Assembly (NCBI GenBank): GCA_030512335.1
Contig: JAULSU010000001.1
Span: forward strand, 6,386,001 to 6,450,000
DNA from: Immersiella caudata
Lineage: Eukaryota; Ascomycota; Sordariomycetes; Sordariales; Lasiosphaeriaceae
Direction: 5' to 3'
DNA: 64,000 nt
The stretch's first letter is position 1. The number at the start of each line of letters is the position of its first letter. A program made the position numbers and the translations under genes. The notes under the pieces were generated by a model that worked only from the letters and a program-made list of their open reading frames with translations, had not been told where the DNA came from and did no database searches. Shown here one piece after another: positions 20,684-31,047 of this stretch.

Positions 20684-21310
20684 GTTTGATTTCTTGTGGC
20701 TGTTGAGAAAAGTGTGATGTGTGGGATCGGATGTCAAGTGTTGGTGGTGCCGACCTGAGAAATGAGGTGTGACCGTTATCTTGGGCCACAGACCTCCCAT
20801 TTGAAACACTTCATGACGACAGGTTTATAGTCACGGATTGCTCCTCGGAACATCCGGAAAGGGTCGGATTTTCAATAAGATTCTAGATAGCAAGTTATAC
20901 GCTCTGTGACGCGGGAAATTGCCTCTCCTTATTCCCGTCCATCGTTCGATTCTGTCGTTCTCCCAGCGTATCTAAGCTAAGATCCGTGAGCCCCGCCAAA
21001 ACATTGAGTGGACTTCTTCCCTTCGAACAAAACAGACCACCCCCAACCGTGACCTTCTCGTCTCGCTATTATATCGTCTCAAGTCATATCAAGCCATATC
21101 CTTTATCAGGTGCCTTGTTTCCGTACGCCCGCGAACTCGTCCCGATGACGCCTTTTCCGTACCTTCCGTCGTCATGTCGTTAAAGCATGCCGTACTAACC
21201 ACGCAAATCGCGATAAGTCCTTGGCTAGTTGCCCCAGAAACCCCATCTCTATACTCAACGCAATCCAATAGCTGTTTTCGAGCCGAGTTTGCTTCACCTC
21301 TTGGAATCGA
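20684..21310. other. Intergenic region, DUF3074 promoter and ZafA-like 3' flank
   Basis: It lies upstream of the DUF3074 start and downstream of the zinc-finger gene, both on the minus strand. No coding segment or RNA gene is apparent. Confidence 0.6.
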
Positions 21311-23375
21311 TCAGTCCTGTACGTGCTGCTCAAAAGCAGTCTCATGTTGACCGGCTAGCATGCTGTCTTGTCCGCTCTCGCCTTCCTTTTGATGTGTCTT
21401 CATATGTCGCCGAAGCTGATCCTGTCTATGGAAGTTGCGGTCACAGCCAGGGATTCTACACGAAAACCGCCCCCTGAGCTCATGCGTTCGTTTGTGTTTC
21501 GAGAGGTTGGAAGACTCGCTGAAGCTCTTGCCGCATATGGGACAGCTGAGCGGCTTCTCGCCCGTGTGAACTCTTTGATGCATCGCTGTGGCTCATTAGA
21601 TGGGTGCATGGTGAGAATCTAGATCGGGCCGAAACCTACTGAGGGCACTGGGATACCGGAAGGTTTTGCCGCAGATGTTGCATTCCAGGGGCTTTTGGTT
21701 AGTGTGAATGAACATGTGCTGATTTAGAGCTTGTTTGGCCGAAAAGCCTTTGTTGCAGATATGGCAGACGTGTGGCTTGTCTTGATGCTGCGTTAGCTGT
21801 CTCTCCCTACCCCCAGCAATAGAGGCCCAGCTTACGATCGATGTGAGTCTGCATGTGGCGCTCAATCTTGCTTCTCTGCGGAAAGCCCGCTGCGCCGGCC
21901 TCACTACGGGGGCAGTCGGCCCAACCGCAACGAAAGCCTTGATCCCCCTTCTTCGCATTTCTAATGTGGGTAGTGGACGCGTGGTTGAAGAGCTCCTCGG
22001 GGCCAGAGAAAATCTGCCCACAAACATGCCCACTTCCATCCTCGCGCCACAGACACTTGTGTTGGGTGTCCTCGGAGATCACCGACATGCTCCGGTCCCG
22101 GGGTGAGCTGGGCTCCTCCTTGAACTCTGACATCTCAACGCTGTTCGACATTGGCGTCAACGGAGATGGCGTGTTTGAGGAATCGTCTGAGTCGGGGCTC
22201 TCAAGGGGGTCCAGTGGTGTTGTAGGAGACGAGGACATCGCCTCGATCGAATGCATAACCCCGGCGTGTTGCATCTCCGTTGGGACTAGTAGGGCCTGGT
22301 GGGTGTTTGAAGCATAAAAATCGCGATGTTGCTGGTTAAAATGCTTAAGTAAGGTCTCGGGATCATGCACTTCAACGTCGCATAGCTTAAAATTCCGGTT
22401 GACTTGCACGTTCGTGTTGAGAGAGCTGTACTGCGTTGGGTCAAAGGACGCAAAGTTATTGAAGATCGGCATTCCGCAGTTAGGGTAGTTCCGAGGATCG
22501 TCCAAGAGACAAGGCCTTGTGCAATTAGACGAGCTCGAATCGGCGTGGGCGTTCAGAAGATGGTCAGCGACATTATTGAGCGGCCATAGCAACTGCTGCC
22601 CAGGGCCAAAGTCGAAGCTCTCCATCCCTGGAGTATGGCCGTCAGCCGGATCAGCGAGGGATAACGGTGCGAAACGAGACTCACCAGAGCCTTGAAGAGA
22701 GAAGCCGTTGTGTTGCTGCTCAGGGCCATGGTTGATCGACAAGAGCACCTCGGCGGTGTTGACGACTTCTGATGGCAGAGCAGTGGGGCCATCGAGAGGA
22801 CGACCCGGACAGCTTTGATCGGTGCAGATGTCAGCCTTATTGGCACATGCAATGTTACTACATTTGCCAGTCATGGTGCACTGGCTGTCGCAGCAGCTCT
22901 CCGTCTCGGCCGAGCTGCCGTCCTCTTCGCCGCCGTGAAGACCACGGTCAAACCCCTGCTGAAGCTGTTGACCATACCACGACGTCTGGTACTGGTTTGT
23001 ATTAGACGGTGCCAGTTCGTGTCGGAACTGCATGAGATCCAGATCAGGCGTGTAGTCCAAAAGCGGGTTGTGATGGGCCGACAAGGTGCGGCTTAGCCAC
23101 CGGTTGGACATTGGTGGCGCGGCGCTTCGGTGATTGAAGAATTGAGAGCCGTTGTAGAGGCCAATTCCTGAGCACTGCTCGATGCAAAGATCGTCGTGAG
23201 AGCCGCCGTTGCCGTTTGGCAGACGTGGCAAGCCGTTGGTAGAGTTCTGCGTGGAAGAAGGTATCGGAGGTGGTTGCATGAAGCCCATGTGGCTCATGCT
23301 GCCGCTCTGACTGTGTCGGTGATAGCCATTCCGATCCCCATTGAAGCAGCTCGAGCCATCAAAAGAGCCGTCCAT
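21311..23375 (-). CDS. C2H2 zinc-finger transcription factor, ZafA/Zap1-like
   Basis: Probably the zinc-responsive activator of zinc-uptake genes. Exons are 23375-21836, 21780-21640 and 21585-21311. Intron 1 (21835-21781) uses an AAG acceptor because a nearer CAG sits too close to the CTAAC branch point; this restores a proper finger linker, THIDHKPHVC. Intron 2 (21639-21586, GTAGGT...ACAG) restores finger text SALTMHQRVHTGEKP. The product is 651 residues. The N-terminal half has a Cys cluster (CCDSQCTMTGKCSNIAC, then CTDQSCPG), followed by Ser/Pro-rich activation-like sequence. The C-terminal third has about six fingers ending SESSNLSKHKRTH plus a last one, GRFSCRIPGCDRNF. Assignment to ZafA is from finger order and the Cys cluster; the C2H2 factor call itself is firm. 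Confidence 0.8.
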
Positions 23376-24438
23376 CGTAGCCTTGGACCTTGGTGGTGTG
23401 TGAGCGACGCGAAGAGCAAAGCGCCGAGCGCAATTGTGCCCCGGCTGCCTCGTCGTTCGGCAAATGGCGACGATCAGGGGAAAACCGGCAGCAAACGGAA
23501 CGAAGCAACGACCTTGGGTCGTTCAGAAACCCTAGAAGTGACGGTATCGCCTGGTTTTACTGGATTGTGGCAGGGCGGGTGGCCGAGCTGGTGTTGAGCG
23601 AAAAGTGGGCGGTGATGTGCGGGCTGAGAACCTTGACGGCTCGATCGCAACCGCTCGCGTCTGGCAAGCGTGCGGCTCACCCCTCGACCTTTTGTCGGGC
23701 CGTTCGCCGTGAGCGCAGCTGGTCCTCGGTGCAAAGGGGAAGCGGTGCGGGGGGGGGGGGCGCGCCGGCTCAGAGATGCAATCAGCTGCTGTTGTTGGCA
23801 AACATCAGCGCATCGCGCAGGCCATTTCGTCGTGGTTATTTTTTCCGATGGTGCTTCTGATTGAGCAAACGACTTTGACGATGGTGGGGTCCTCTATCAG
23901 GAATCAAAAAATGCTGACCAGCTAGCGTGGTCGCTGATTCGCCCGCTTTAGGCGGGACGTCAAGAGAGACAAGGTACAAAGAGCACCTTGGACGGTGGAG
24001 GCTACAATTGCACGTGCCTCGACAGCTTCCCATCATGGCTTGACCTACGTACCGACCTAGGTACGCGGCCGTCGAAGCTATGGTCCTCTCCAGTGGGTAG
24101 GTAGTTTTACTTACGCCCCGAAGCCGTTGGCAAGGCTTATCTCAGGGCCTCAATGTCCGGGACTCGGCAACTGCCAAGCCTGTTGAGGCTCGCCGTCTAA
24201 TTCCGGCCCCGCACCGCCCGCCGGGACACGCAACACGCACGCTACGCCTATCTATTATCCTATCCCCAACCAGCCAACGGCTTCTAACTCACCTACGAAT
24301 GCCAGATGAAACGATCTTGAAATACCTGAATACACTCTAACTCCTCCCTCCGGCATCTTCACGCCACCAACCAGCCCACCGTAGCTCCAATCCACTCACT
24401 CACTCACTCATCCCCGTGATAAACCTCCGCCCCTTGCG
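23376..24438. other. Divergent promoter region, ZafA-like gene and small myristoylated protein
   Basis: Both flanking genes are transcribed away from this 1.06-kb interval. It has a long G run near 23748-23760, an ACCTAGGT palindrome at 24055-24062 and CTCACTCACTCA repeats near 24395 just before the downstream start. No convincing gene. Confidence 0.55.
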
Positions 24439-24903
24439 ATGGGAAACATCTGCGGCAAACAACCCTCCTCCTTCTCCTCCCCCGGCCGCCCCCTCGGGAC
24501 CACCCCCACCGCGCCTACCACCGCCTCCGTGCCCTCCTCCGTAACCCCCAACAAATCCCCCAAGGCCGTCGGCGGTCCCCCGCGCCGACTAGGCGGCGCA
24601 AGTGAAGGCAATGCCTCAACGTCAAGTGCTAGCAACAGTCCTGACGAAGCTAGGAGGAAAGCTGCGCTCGCGGCGGAGGTAAGTTTCCTTTCTTCGTGAT
24701 GAGTGGTAGCAAGGAAAGGGGGAGTGGGATGTGAGTTAACGGGATGCCAGGCGCGCGCGCAGGGGAGTAAGGGAGGGGATTTGAGCAAGAAGTTGGCGGA
24801 GCAGAGGAAGTTGACGCATCGGGCTACGTTGGAGGAGGCGAGCAAGAAGAATTTGAGGGAGAGGGAGGTGGACGCTCTGACAGAGGCGCTACGGAATACT
24901 TGA
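24439..24903 (+). CDS. Small candidate N-myristoylated protein, unknown function
   Basis: Exons are 24439-24678 and 24751-24903, with a 72-base intron (GTAAGT...TTAAC...CCAG) joining in phase 0 to give 130 residues. It begins MGNICGKQ: Gly2 fits N-myristoylation and Cys5 could be palmitoylated, so membrane attachment is likely. Residues 8-75 are Ser/Thr/Pro-rich and low complexity; the C-terminal ~50 residues are a charged helix (LSKKLAEQRKLTHRATLEEA to EVDALTEALRNT). I do not recognise a family. The splice join and the acylation signal make it a real gene candidate rather than a chance frame. Confidence 0.72.
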
Positions 24904-25217
24904 GGTGGTGAAGTTTGAGCCTGGCGCGGGATTTTGCTTCTCTGGATTGGGTTTCCACGCACGGCGCGAGTTTTGGGCGGGAGGTTGCACTTTGACTTGA
25001 GGGTGGTACCGACACAAGGTACGCGGGACAAAGCTGTGTTTACTAGTCCAGCCGTATATATGGTGCGGTGCGATCAACTATCTTTCTACAATTTGCCTCT
25101 CCAGCCCATCGAAACAAGAAGCCGCCGAATGCTGAACAGGAATGATTTAAACCCTTTAGAGAATCCATGCGCCACCCACCACACCAACACCAGGCTAACA
25201 CTAGAGTAGGACAGCTA
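24904..25217. terminator. Convergent 3' flanks
   Basis: The 314 bases between the stop codons of the small myristoylated protein gene and PRP5. No gene or clear terminator structure is visible. Confidence 0.4.
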
Positions 25218-28200
25218 CTATGTGATCGTATACCTGCCGCTCGCGGGGGCACGACTCTCTGCATCAGCGGCAGCCATGGTACCCTCCCTGAGCAGACGAG
25301 TGAGTTCGGAGAGGGCATTACCAACAACAACCTCCGTGTCACCCTCAATAAGAATGTACAACTTTGGGTCCGCACCGGGCGGTGGCTCTTTGCCCGGCGG
25401 ATAGAAACTGCCCTTGGTGGTGATCGAAGTGCCAGTTGCCTCCAGAATCTTCGCCACGTTGGTCCGGTTGGTGACAGCCCAGCGTGCCTTTTGAGGGAAA
25501 TCGTTGATTTCGAGTGTCGCGTGGAACGCTCCCGCGTCAGGACCCTTGTTGTCGATCGGTTGGCCTGGACGAAGCTGACCCGCTCGTGCGAGACGGGCAT
25601 TGATCTCACTAATAGCTGAGGCCGCCTTGTCCAGTGCTCCTCCCTTGCCACCGGGCGCCGCGCCCGCCTTGACAACACCCTCGGCTGGAGGAATAATCTT
25701 GACCTCGCCTCCCTCTGCCTTGGGCGCGTCGCGGGCGACGATGCCCGACGCGGCTGCCAGAATGGCCGACTTGGCCTTCTCCTTCTTCTCAGCCTCTTCG
25801 GGTGCTTCCTCCTCCTTGAAGTCCTCTTCTTCGCCCTCCGCCTTGTGTGTCTTCCGCTCCCGCAAGCGTGCCGCTTCACGCTCTTTATCGAGCCTCTCCA
25901 AACCTTTTCCGCCGAATCCACTCGCGTCCTTGGCCTTGCCAGACTTCACCTTCTCCTTCCATTGCTTTCGCATCTCATTGAGCCGCTCCGGCACAGGCTG
26001 GCCGCTTTGCTCCAGCGCCTTGGCTATGCCTGGAGCGCAATTGTCCTGTTCCTCTGTCACAAAAGTGACAGCAGTGCCAGTATTCCCCGCACGTCCGGTA
26101 CGGCCAGCGCGGTGGACATAATCCTCCAAGTGGTTAGGAGCATCGTAGTTGATGACCAGCTTCAACTGCTTGACATCAAGGCCACGAGCAGCGACCGATG
26201 TGGCAATCATGATGGGGCACACGCCCTTCTTGAAATCCGAGATGGTCGAGTTACGATCCTCCTGGTCCTTGCCGCCGTGGATAGACATGCAACCATAACC
26301 GCGACGGAGGAGTTCTCGCAGCAAGTCGTCTGCCTTTTCTTGCCGCTCTACGAAAATCAGGGCCCGGACATCTTGGTCATCAGCATACAATTCGCCCAAA
26401 AGCTCAAGCAAGCGGACGAATTTGTCCTTTTCTTCGATAATTTCGACGACCTGGGTGATCTCGGGGGCAACAACACTGCGGCCTCCTACAGTGATCTCCA
26501 CGGGGTCCCGCAAGACCTTCTTAGTCAGAGCATCGATAATTCGAGGCATCGTTGCGGAGAACAGAATGGTTTGACGATCGGGGCGGACGTTGTTGAAGAT
26601 TTTCATCACTTGCGGCTCGAAGCCCATGTCGAACATGCGGTCCGCCTCGTCGAGGACGAGATACGTTGCGCGACGCAAGTTTGTTACGCGCCCCGAGTTA
26701 GCGGCCAGAAGATCGATCATCCGACCAGGAGTGGCGACAATGATCTCAGCGCCTCGCTTCAGCTCGGCAATCTGGTCCTTGATGGGGGCACCGCCATATG
26801 CAGCGACTGAGCGAAGCTTCAAGGCCTTCACGAACGGCTGTAGGTCTGAGTGAATCTGTGTGCACAATTCTCTTGTAGGGGTCATGATCAGGGCAATGGC
26901 ACCATCGTCGCCGCTTACTGGGTTCTGGTCTTTAATATGCCGGAGCATGGGTAGCGCGAAGGCCATGGTTTTGCCAGATCCTGTCTTAGCGACGCCGATG
27001 ACATCTCGTCCAGACATGATGACGGGCAAAGCCTGCATTTGGATTGGTGTCGGCTTGTCAAAACCAAGGCTGTCGATGGCGTCGAGAATGGGTTGGGTGA
27101 GACCACATTGTGACCATTTCTGAACGGGTTTCGGGACATCTTTGCCCGAGACCTTGATGCCGTCCAGCTCCAACCTGAGGTCGGCCGCTTCCTCCTCGGT
27201 CATCTGGCTCAGCTCAAAAGGCTCCACCCAGAAATTCTTCCTGGTGGGGGTGATATCGAGCTTGCTGTAGTCAACCACAGGTATGTCTTTCTTCTTCTTC
27301 TTGGCCGCCATGGCGAGAATCGAGGAAGGATCCACTTTACCGGTCTCATAGTTGTAGTCACCGTCGTCGCTGAAGTAGGCTTCCGGTTCAGGGGCTGATT
27401 TCTTCGTTGCCTGTTTTGCAGAGGTCGTACTCCGCCCGTTCGTCAACCCGCCGTCTTCCAGCCCAGCCATGAAGGCGTCGAGGGGGTCAACTTCCCCATC
27501 CACACCCATTGCGGTATCCTCAACCACGGGCTCTGGTTTGCTCTCTTCCTTCGGAGGTTCGGTGTCGATGTTCATGGCCATCGACTCCTTCTGAATCCGC
27601 TCTTCACGCCGCTCGTTTATGAGCCTGTGTGCCTGGGCAACCTCCTCCTCGGTATTGGCCCTGGAAAGCAGGAGGTCCATGTCGTCCTCCTCATCCTCCT
27701 CGCCCTCCCCTTCGGCGTAGGGGGCTTCATCTGCATTTTCCAGGGCAAAGTTGGGCAGCTTGACAAGTTTGCGTTTGGTAATCTCCTCGTCATCCATGTC
27801 CAACTTCCGCTTTGGGGCTGATTTACTGGTGTCAGCGGCTTTCTGGAATCCAAAGGCGCTCACAGTTCGGTTCGTTGGCAGTAAACCGGCCTTTTTGGGC
27901 ACGCCGCTGCCTGTCTGGGTTGTCCCAGCAGTGGCAAGTTTCAAGTCGCCGAGCTTGAGGTCGCCAAGCTTGGTGGGCTCTTGCGTTTTAGAGGCCTTTG
28001 CATTCCGAGCGATGGCCTTGGGGTCGAACTTTCCGGCATATGGGACCGGAGTGTTTGGGGAGCCGGTTGCTGATGGGCTCAAGGAAGCTGGTGAATCTCT
28101 GTGAGCAGGGCTGCTGGCGCCGGTCACCTTCTGATCCATCTCCGCGAAGAGCTTCCTAGTACTACCCGCAGTCACATCCGCCTCTTTGGCCTCTTTCATA

Positions 28201-28940
28201 GCATGCTTCTCCTTCATGGCTTGAAGCCTGCGAAGCCGCTCGGCCTTCTTGTCTGCCTCTGCCTGGGGTTGGCTCTGCGCAGACTTAACTGGCTGGGACG
28301 GTTGAGCCATGTTAGCGAGTTTCTCAGACGGTGGGCATAACCAGGGGTTACCAATGAGAAGACTGGGACGAACCTCTTTTTCTTTTGGCGCAGGCCCATC
28401 GGGCCGTGCCGCTGGTGCGCGAGACAGGTCATCATCAGAACGTCGAGAGTCGATGTCGGCCTCCCTGCCTTTACCACGGTCTCGGGAATCATCTCGTCGG
28501 CTGCGATAGCCTCTGTCGCCGTCTCTGCTCCTGTCCCTCCGTCGATCTGGCGATCGCGGTCTGTCGCGCGACCTGCGACGGTCTCGGTTGGGACCTCGGG
28601 GGCCTCGGTAGTAGCTATCGTCTCGTTGGTCTATAGAGCGATCTCTTCGACGGTAGGAGTCATGGCCGCGGTCATCGCGTCCACGATCCCTGTCGCGGTC
28701 TCTGTCGCGATCTCGATACCGCTGCAGGGTTGCATGCCCGTTAGAACGCGACGAATGCGCAGTTGGGTGGCGCGCAAGAGAACTTACGTCTACCGGACTG
28801 CGAGAGCGGTGGCGATGGTCGCGCGGCCCATCACGGCGGTCGCGATCCCGGTCGCGGTCGTGGCGGCCGTCATTCTTTCGTTTTTTGGCAGTGTGACTTC
28901 CTGCAGGAGATGGTGAGCGCGAGTCCTTCAGCCGAGCCAT
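25218..28940 (-). CDS. PRP5: Pre-mRNA-processing DEAD-box RNA helicase Prp5
   Basis: Prp5 remodels U2 snRNP for stable branch-site binding early in spliceosome assembly. The frame runs open throughout, but two introns are likely: 28787-28722 (66 bases; GTAAGT, TTCTAAC, GCAG, strong) and 28373-28293 (81 bases; GTTCGT, GCTAAC, CCCAG, weaker). Both are multiples of three and lack stops. Spliced length is about 1191 residues. The N-terminus is rich in Arg-Asp and Arg-Ser repeats; the Prp5-type DPLDAFMAGLEDG follows. The helicase core has PTPIQMQALPVIMSGRD, AKTGSGKT (about residue 600), LDEADRMFDMGFEPQ (about 714), FSATMPRI and HRAGRTGRAG. A KH-like domain lies near the C-terminus. The start at 28940 (MARLKDSRSPSP) is preferred to an in-frame ATG nine codons upstream. 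Confidence 0.94.
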   Translation of the reverse strand: MARLKDSRSPSPAGSHTAKKRKNDGRHDRDRDRDRRDGPRDHRHRSRSPVDVSSLARHPTAHSSRSNGHATLQRYRDRDRDRDRDRGRDDRGHDSYRRRDRSIDQRDDSYYRGPRGPNRDRRRSRDRPRSPDRRRDRSRDGDRGYRSRRDDSRDRGKGREADIDSRRSDDDLSRAPAARPDGPAPKEKEVRPSLLIGNPWLCPPSEKLANMAQPSQPVKSAQSQPQAEADKKAERLRRLQAMKEKHAMKEAKEADVTAGSTRKLFAEMDQKVTGASSPAHRDSPASLSPSATGSPNTPVPYAGKFDPKAIARNAKASKTQEPTKLGDLKLGDLKLATAGTTQTGSGVPKKAGLLPTNRTVSAFGFQKAADTSKSAPKRKLDMDDEEITKRKLVKLPNFALENADEAPYAEGEGEEDEEDDMDLLLSRANTEEEVAQAHRLINERREERIQKESMAMNIDTEPPKEESKPEPVVEDTAMGVDGEVDPLDAFMAGLEDGGLTNGRSTTSAKQATKKSAPEPEAYFSDDGDYNYETGKVDPSSILAMAAKKKKKDIPVVDYSKLDITPTRKNFWVEPFELSQMTEEEAADLRLELDGIKVSGKDVPKPVQKWSQCGLTQPILDAIDSLGFDKPTPIQMQALPVIMSGRDVIGVAKTGSGKTMAFALPMLRHIKDQNPVSGDDGAIALIMTPTRELCTQIHSDLQPFVKALKLRSVAAYGGAPIKDQIAELKRGAEIIVATPGRMIDLLAANSGRVTNLRRATYLVLDEADRMFDMGFEPQVMKIFNNVRPDRQTILFSATMPRIIDALTKKVLRDPVEITVGGRSVVAPEITQVVEIIEEKDKFVRLLELLGELYADDQDVRALIFVERQEKADDLLRELLRRGYGCMSIHGGKDQEDRNSTISDFKKGVCPIMIATSVAARGLDVKQLKLVINYDAPNHLEDYVHRAGRTGRAGNTGTAVTFVTEEQDNCAPGIAKALEQSGQPVPERLNEMRKQWKEKVKSGKAKDASGFGGKGLERLDKEREAARLRERKTHKAEGEEEDFKEEEAPEEAEKKEKAKSAILAAASGIVARDAPKAEGGEVKIIPPAEGVVKAGAAPGGKGGALDKAASAISEINARLARAGQLRPGQPIDNKGPDAGAFHATLEINDFPQKARWAVTNRTNVAKILEATGTSITTKGSFYPPGKEPPPGADPKLYILIEGDTEVVVGNALSELTRLLREGTMAAADAESRAPASGRYTIT

Positions 28941-29550
28941 ACTGCCGATGGTTTGGCTCAAAGTCACTGGTGGTAAAGTACTTTCTCGAGAAGGTAGGCG
29001 ACTCAGTTAGTGTGCAAATATCAAGTTCCTCATTCCGTTGCGCTGAATGTCGGCCCTCAGCTGCGGGCTAGTTATTCACTGGTTAGAAGCGAGAAGTCGA
29101 TGCCGATGAGAAACTGAAGTTTGACATTGGAGAAACGCGGGATGGAACGGGGGCCAGGGCGAACCTAGCAACGTGTGTCATTCGATTCGCACAGTGATGA
29201 CTCAGCAGGCAGACGAAGATGAGTAGAGTATCTCACGTGGTCTGTTCAAAGAGGTGGAAACAAGCTACCCAATAGGGTGCTTTACCTGTAACGTTTCGCT
29301 AAATTAGGGTGGTTGGCGGAGCTGTGATGCACGGTGAGGGCTCATGTGGGCTCGAGCGGCCTGCAGAGAGTACGTACTAGGTATCTACAGAGCTGTGCAT
29401 AACAAGCTAATCTCTGCTCACCTCACCTCCCGCCGTGCGCAAAACGCCGAAACACATTTCAAAATAACAACCAACAACATATTGAAGTGTTGACGACACC
29501 CAGACACCGCTCCGTCAAGCGCCCCGACGTCGTAAAACGTCGCCGTCGCA
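28941..29550. promoter_or_regulatory. Divergent promoter region of PRP5 and mitochondrial HMG gene
   Basis: The 610 bases separate two divergent start codons. A TACTAGGTA-type motif occurs near 29384-29392. No coding segment is apparent, and no specific factor site can be assigned with confidence. Confidence 0.5.
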
Positions 29551-30667
29551 ATGTGGTCAGCAATTGGCCTCGCGACAAACAATCAGCTCCGGATCACTGG
29601 CGCCCGTCTCGCTGCCCCCATCGTTCGCAAGACTACCGCCGCCGTTCCGGCTGTTTTCTTCCGCCGCACAACTATCCATGGCGCGATTGTCGTACGAAGG
29701 GGGTTTTCCGTGACGCGGATCCTCCCGAGCGCGGCCACTAAAACCGCAGCGACGACAAAGAAGCCCGCAGCCAAGAAAAAGCCAGCGGCAAAGAAGAAGG
29801 CCGCTGCAAAGAAGCCTCTCAAGAAGAAGGCTGTCACAAAGGAGACGCCAGTGAAGGAACTCTCGCAGGGAAAGAAGAGGATTTTGTTGAAGGAGGCTCT
29901 GGACGAGCTGAAGCGCATTGCCCTCTTCGGCGAGGATCCCGCTCCGCTGCCACCAACTGCCTGGAGCCTGTACACTGCCTCGAAACTAAGGGGTACTACG
30001 GGATCCGTCAAGGTCAACATACAGTCGGCCTCTGCCGAATATAAGACTCTGACCGATGACCAGCGAGCTGTGAGTGTGACTTGTAGTTTTCCTCGCGCCG
30101 GATCGCCGCTAACCCAAACCCCTTTTCTGTAGGCCCTGATCGACGAGGCCCACAAGAACAGGCTCGCCAACGCCGCTGCCCGCCGTTCCTGGGCGCACAG
30201 CAAAACCCCGGAGGACATATATCGAGCCAACGCGGCCCGTAGGGCTCTGGAGCGCTTGGGCTTGAGACTCAGAAGCTCCATGCTCGCATCGATTGCGGAC
30301 GATCGATACCCAGACCGACCTATCACCGCCCTGGCGTATTACTTCCAGAGACGCTACGGATCAGGTGAATTTGCCGGTCGTTCGATTATCGAGACAGGCA
30401 ATACTCTGCACACAGAATGGAAGGCTCTTTCCCAGCCGGAACGCCAGGTATGACCTCCTCTTAGCTTGGTTGAAAGCGCTTCTGTGGCTAACTTGTTAAA
30501 TCCAGCCTTATGTCGACTTCGCTCAAGCTAGGCAGGCTGAGTATGAAGCCAGGGTGAAGGACATCTTTGGGTCCCGGGGCATAAAGGCCAGTTGCAAGCC
30601 GATCTATGAGCTGACTAGACGTTCTCAATCTCTTCTCACAACTCCGCCAAAGGGAACAGAGCCCTGA
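29551..30667 (+). CDS. Mitochondrial HMG-box protein (mtHMG1/Abf2-like)
   Basis: Probably packages and maintains mitochondrial DNA. Exons are 29551-30069, 30133-30447 and 30506-30667; introns (GTGAGT...GTAG and GTATGA...CCAG) join in phase 0 to give 331 residues. The N-terminus is a basic, Arg-containing presequence (residues 1-60: MWSAIGLATNNQLRITGARL, later RRGFSVTRIL). A Lys/Ala-rich segment at about 66-96 repeats KKPAAKKK, like histone H1 tails. Two HMG-box regions follow: about residues 142-225 (TAWSLYTASKLRG, then LTDDQRAALIDEAHKNR) and about 245-315 (PITALAYYFQRRYGSGEF, LSQPERQPYVDFAQARQAEYEARV). The exact orthology is inferred from presequence plus paired boxes. Confidence 0.85.
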
Positions 30668-31047
30668 TTTGCGGGCACCTGTGGCGGACTGCCTGCCGTG
30701 AGACCCTCTTCTAGGTTTCCTACTGATTAGTGTATCCTGGGGGGCCGTCGCTATCCCGACTGCCTCGGTTGTGTATTATTTTCCAACGTCCCTGTATGTA
30801 TCTACTATTACGGCAAGGTTGAATAGGTGTTAGGATAGTATCTATGATATTGCCGAAACGAAAATGATTCGGCTGGCAAGATGGCGTCAGTTGTATCCAG
30901 AGGGATTTGCTCTGCATTCATCATTCGTGGCATGTGGATACACTTCCGTGACACTACACGCTTCCCATCTTGATACATAGTTCAGCCGATAAAAGAGGGG
31001 TATCTGCCTGTCCCGACATAATCCAAAACGCCAAAAGATGTCCCTGT
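30668..31047. terminator. Convergent 3' flanks
   Basis: The 380 bases lie between two converging stop codons; the stretch is AT-rich around 30760-30850, as fungal poly(A) regions often are. Nothing else seen. Confidence 0.4.

Noticed and set aside
25043..25921. 292-codon minus frame overlapping PRP5
   Set aside because: It is an alternative frame of the PRP5 C-terminal coding region and reads as Arg/Ser-rich noise.
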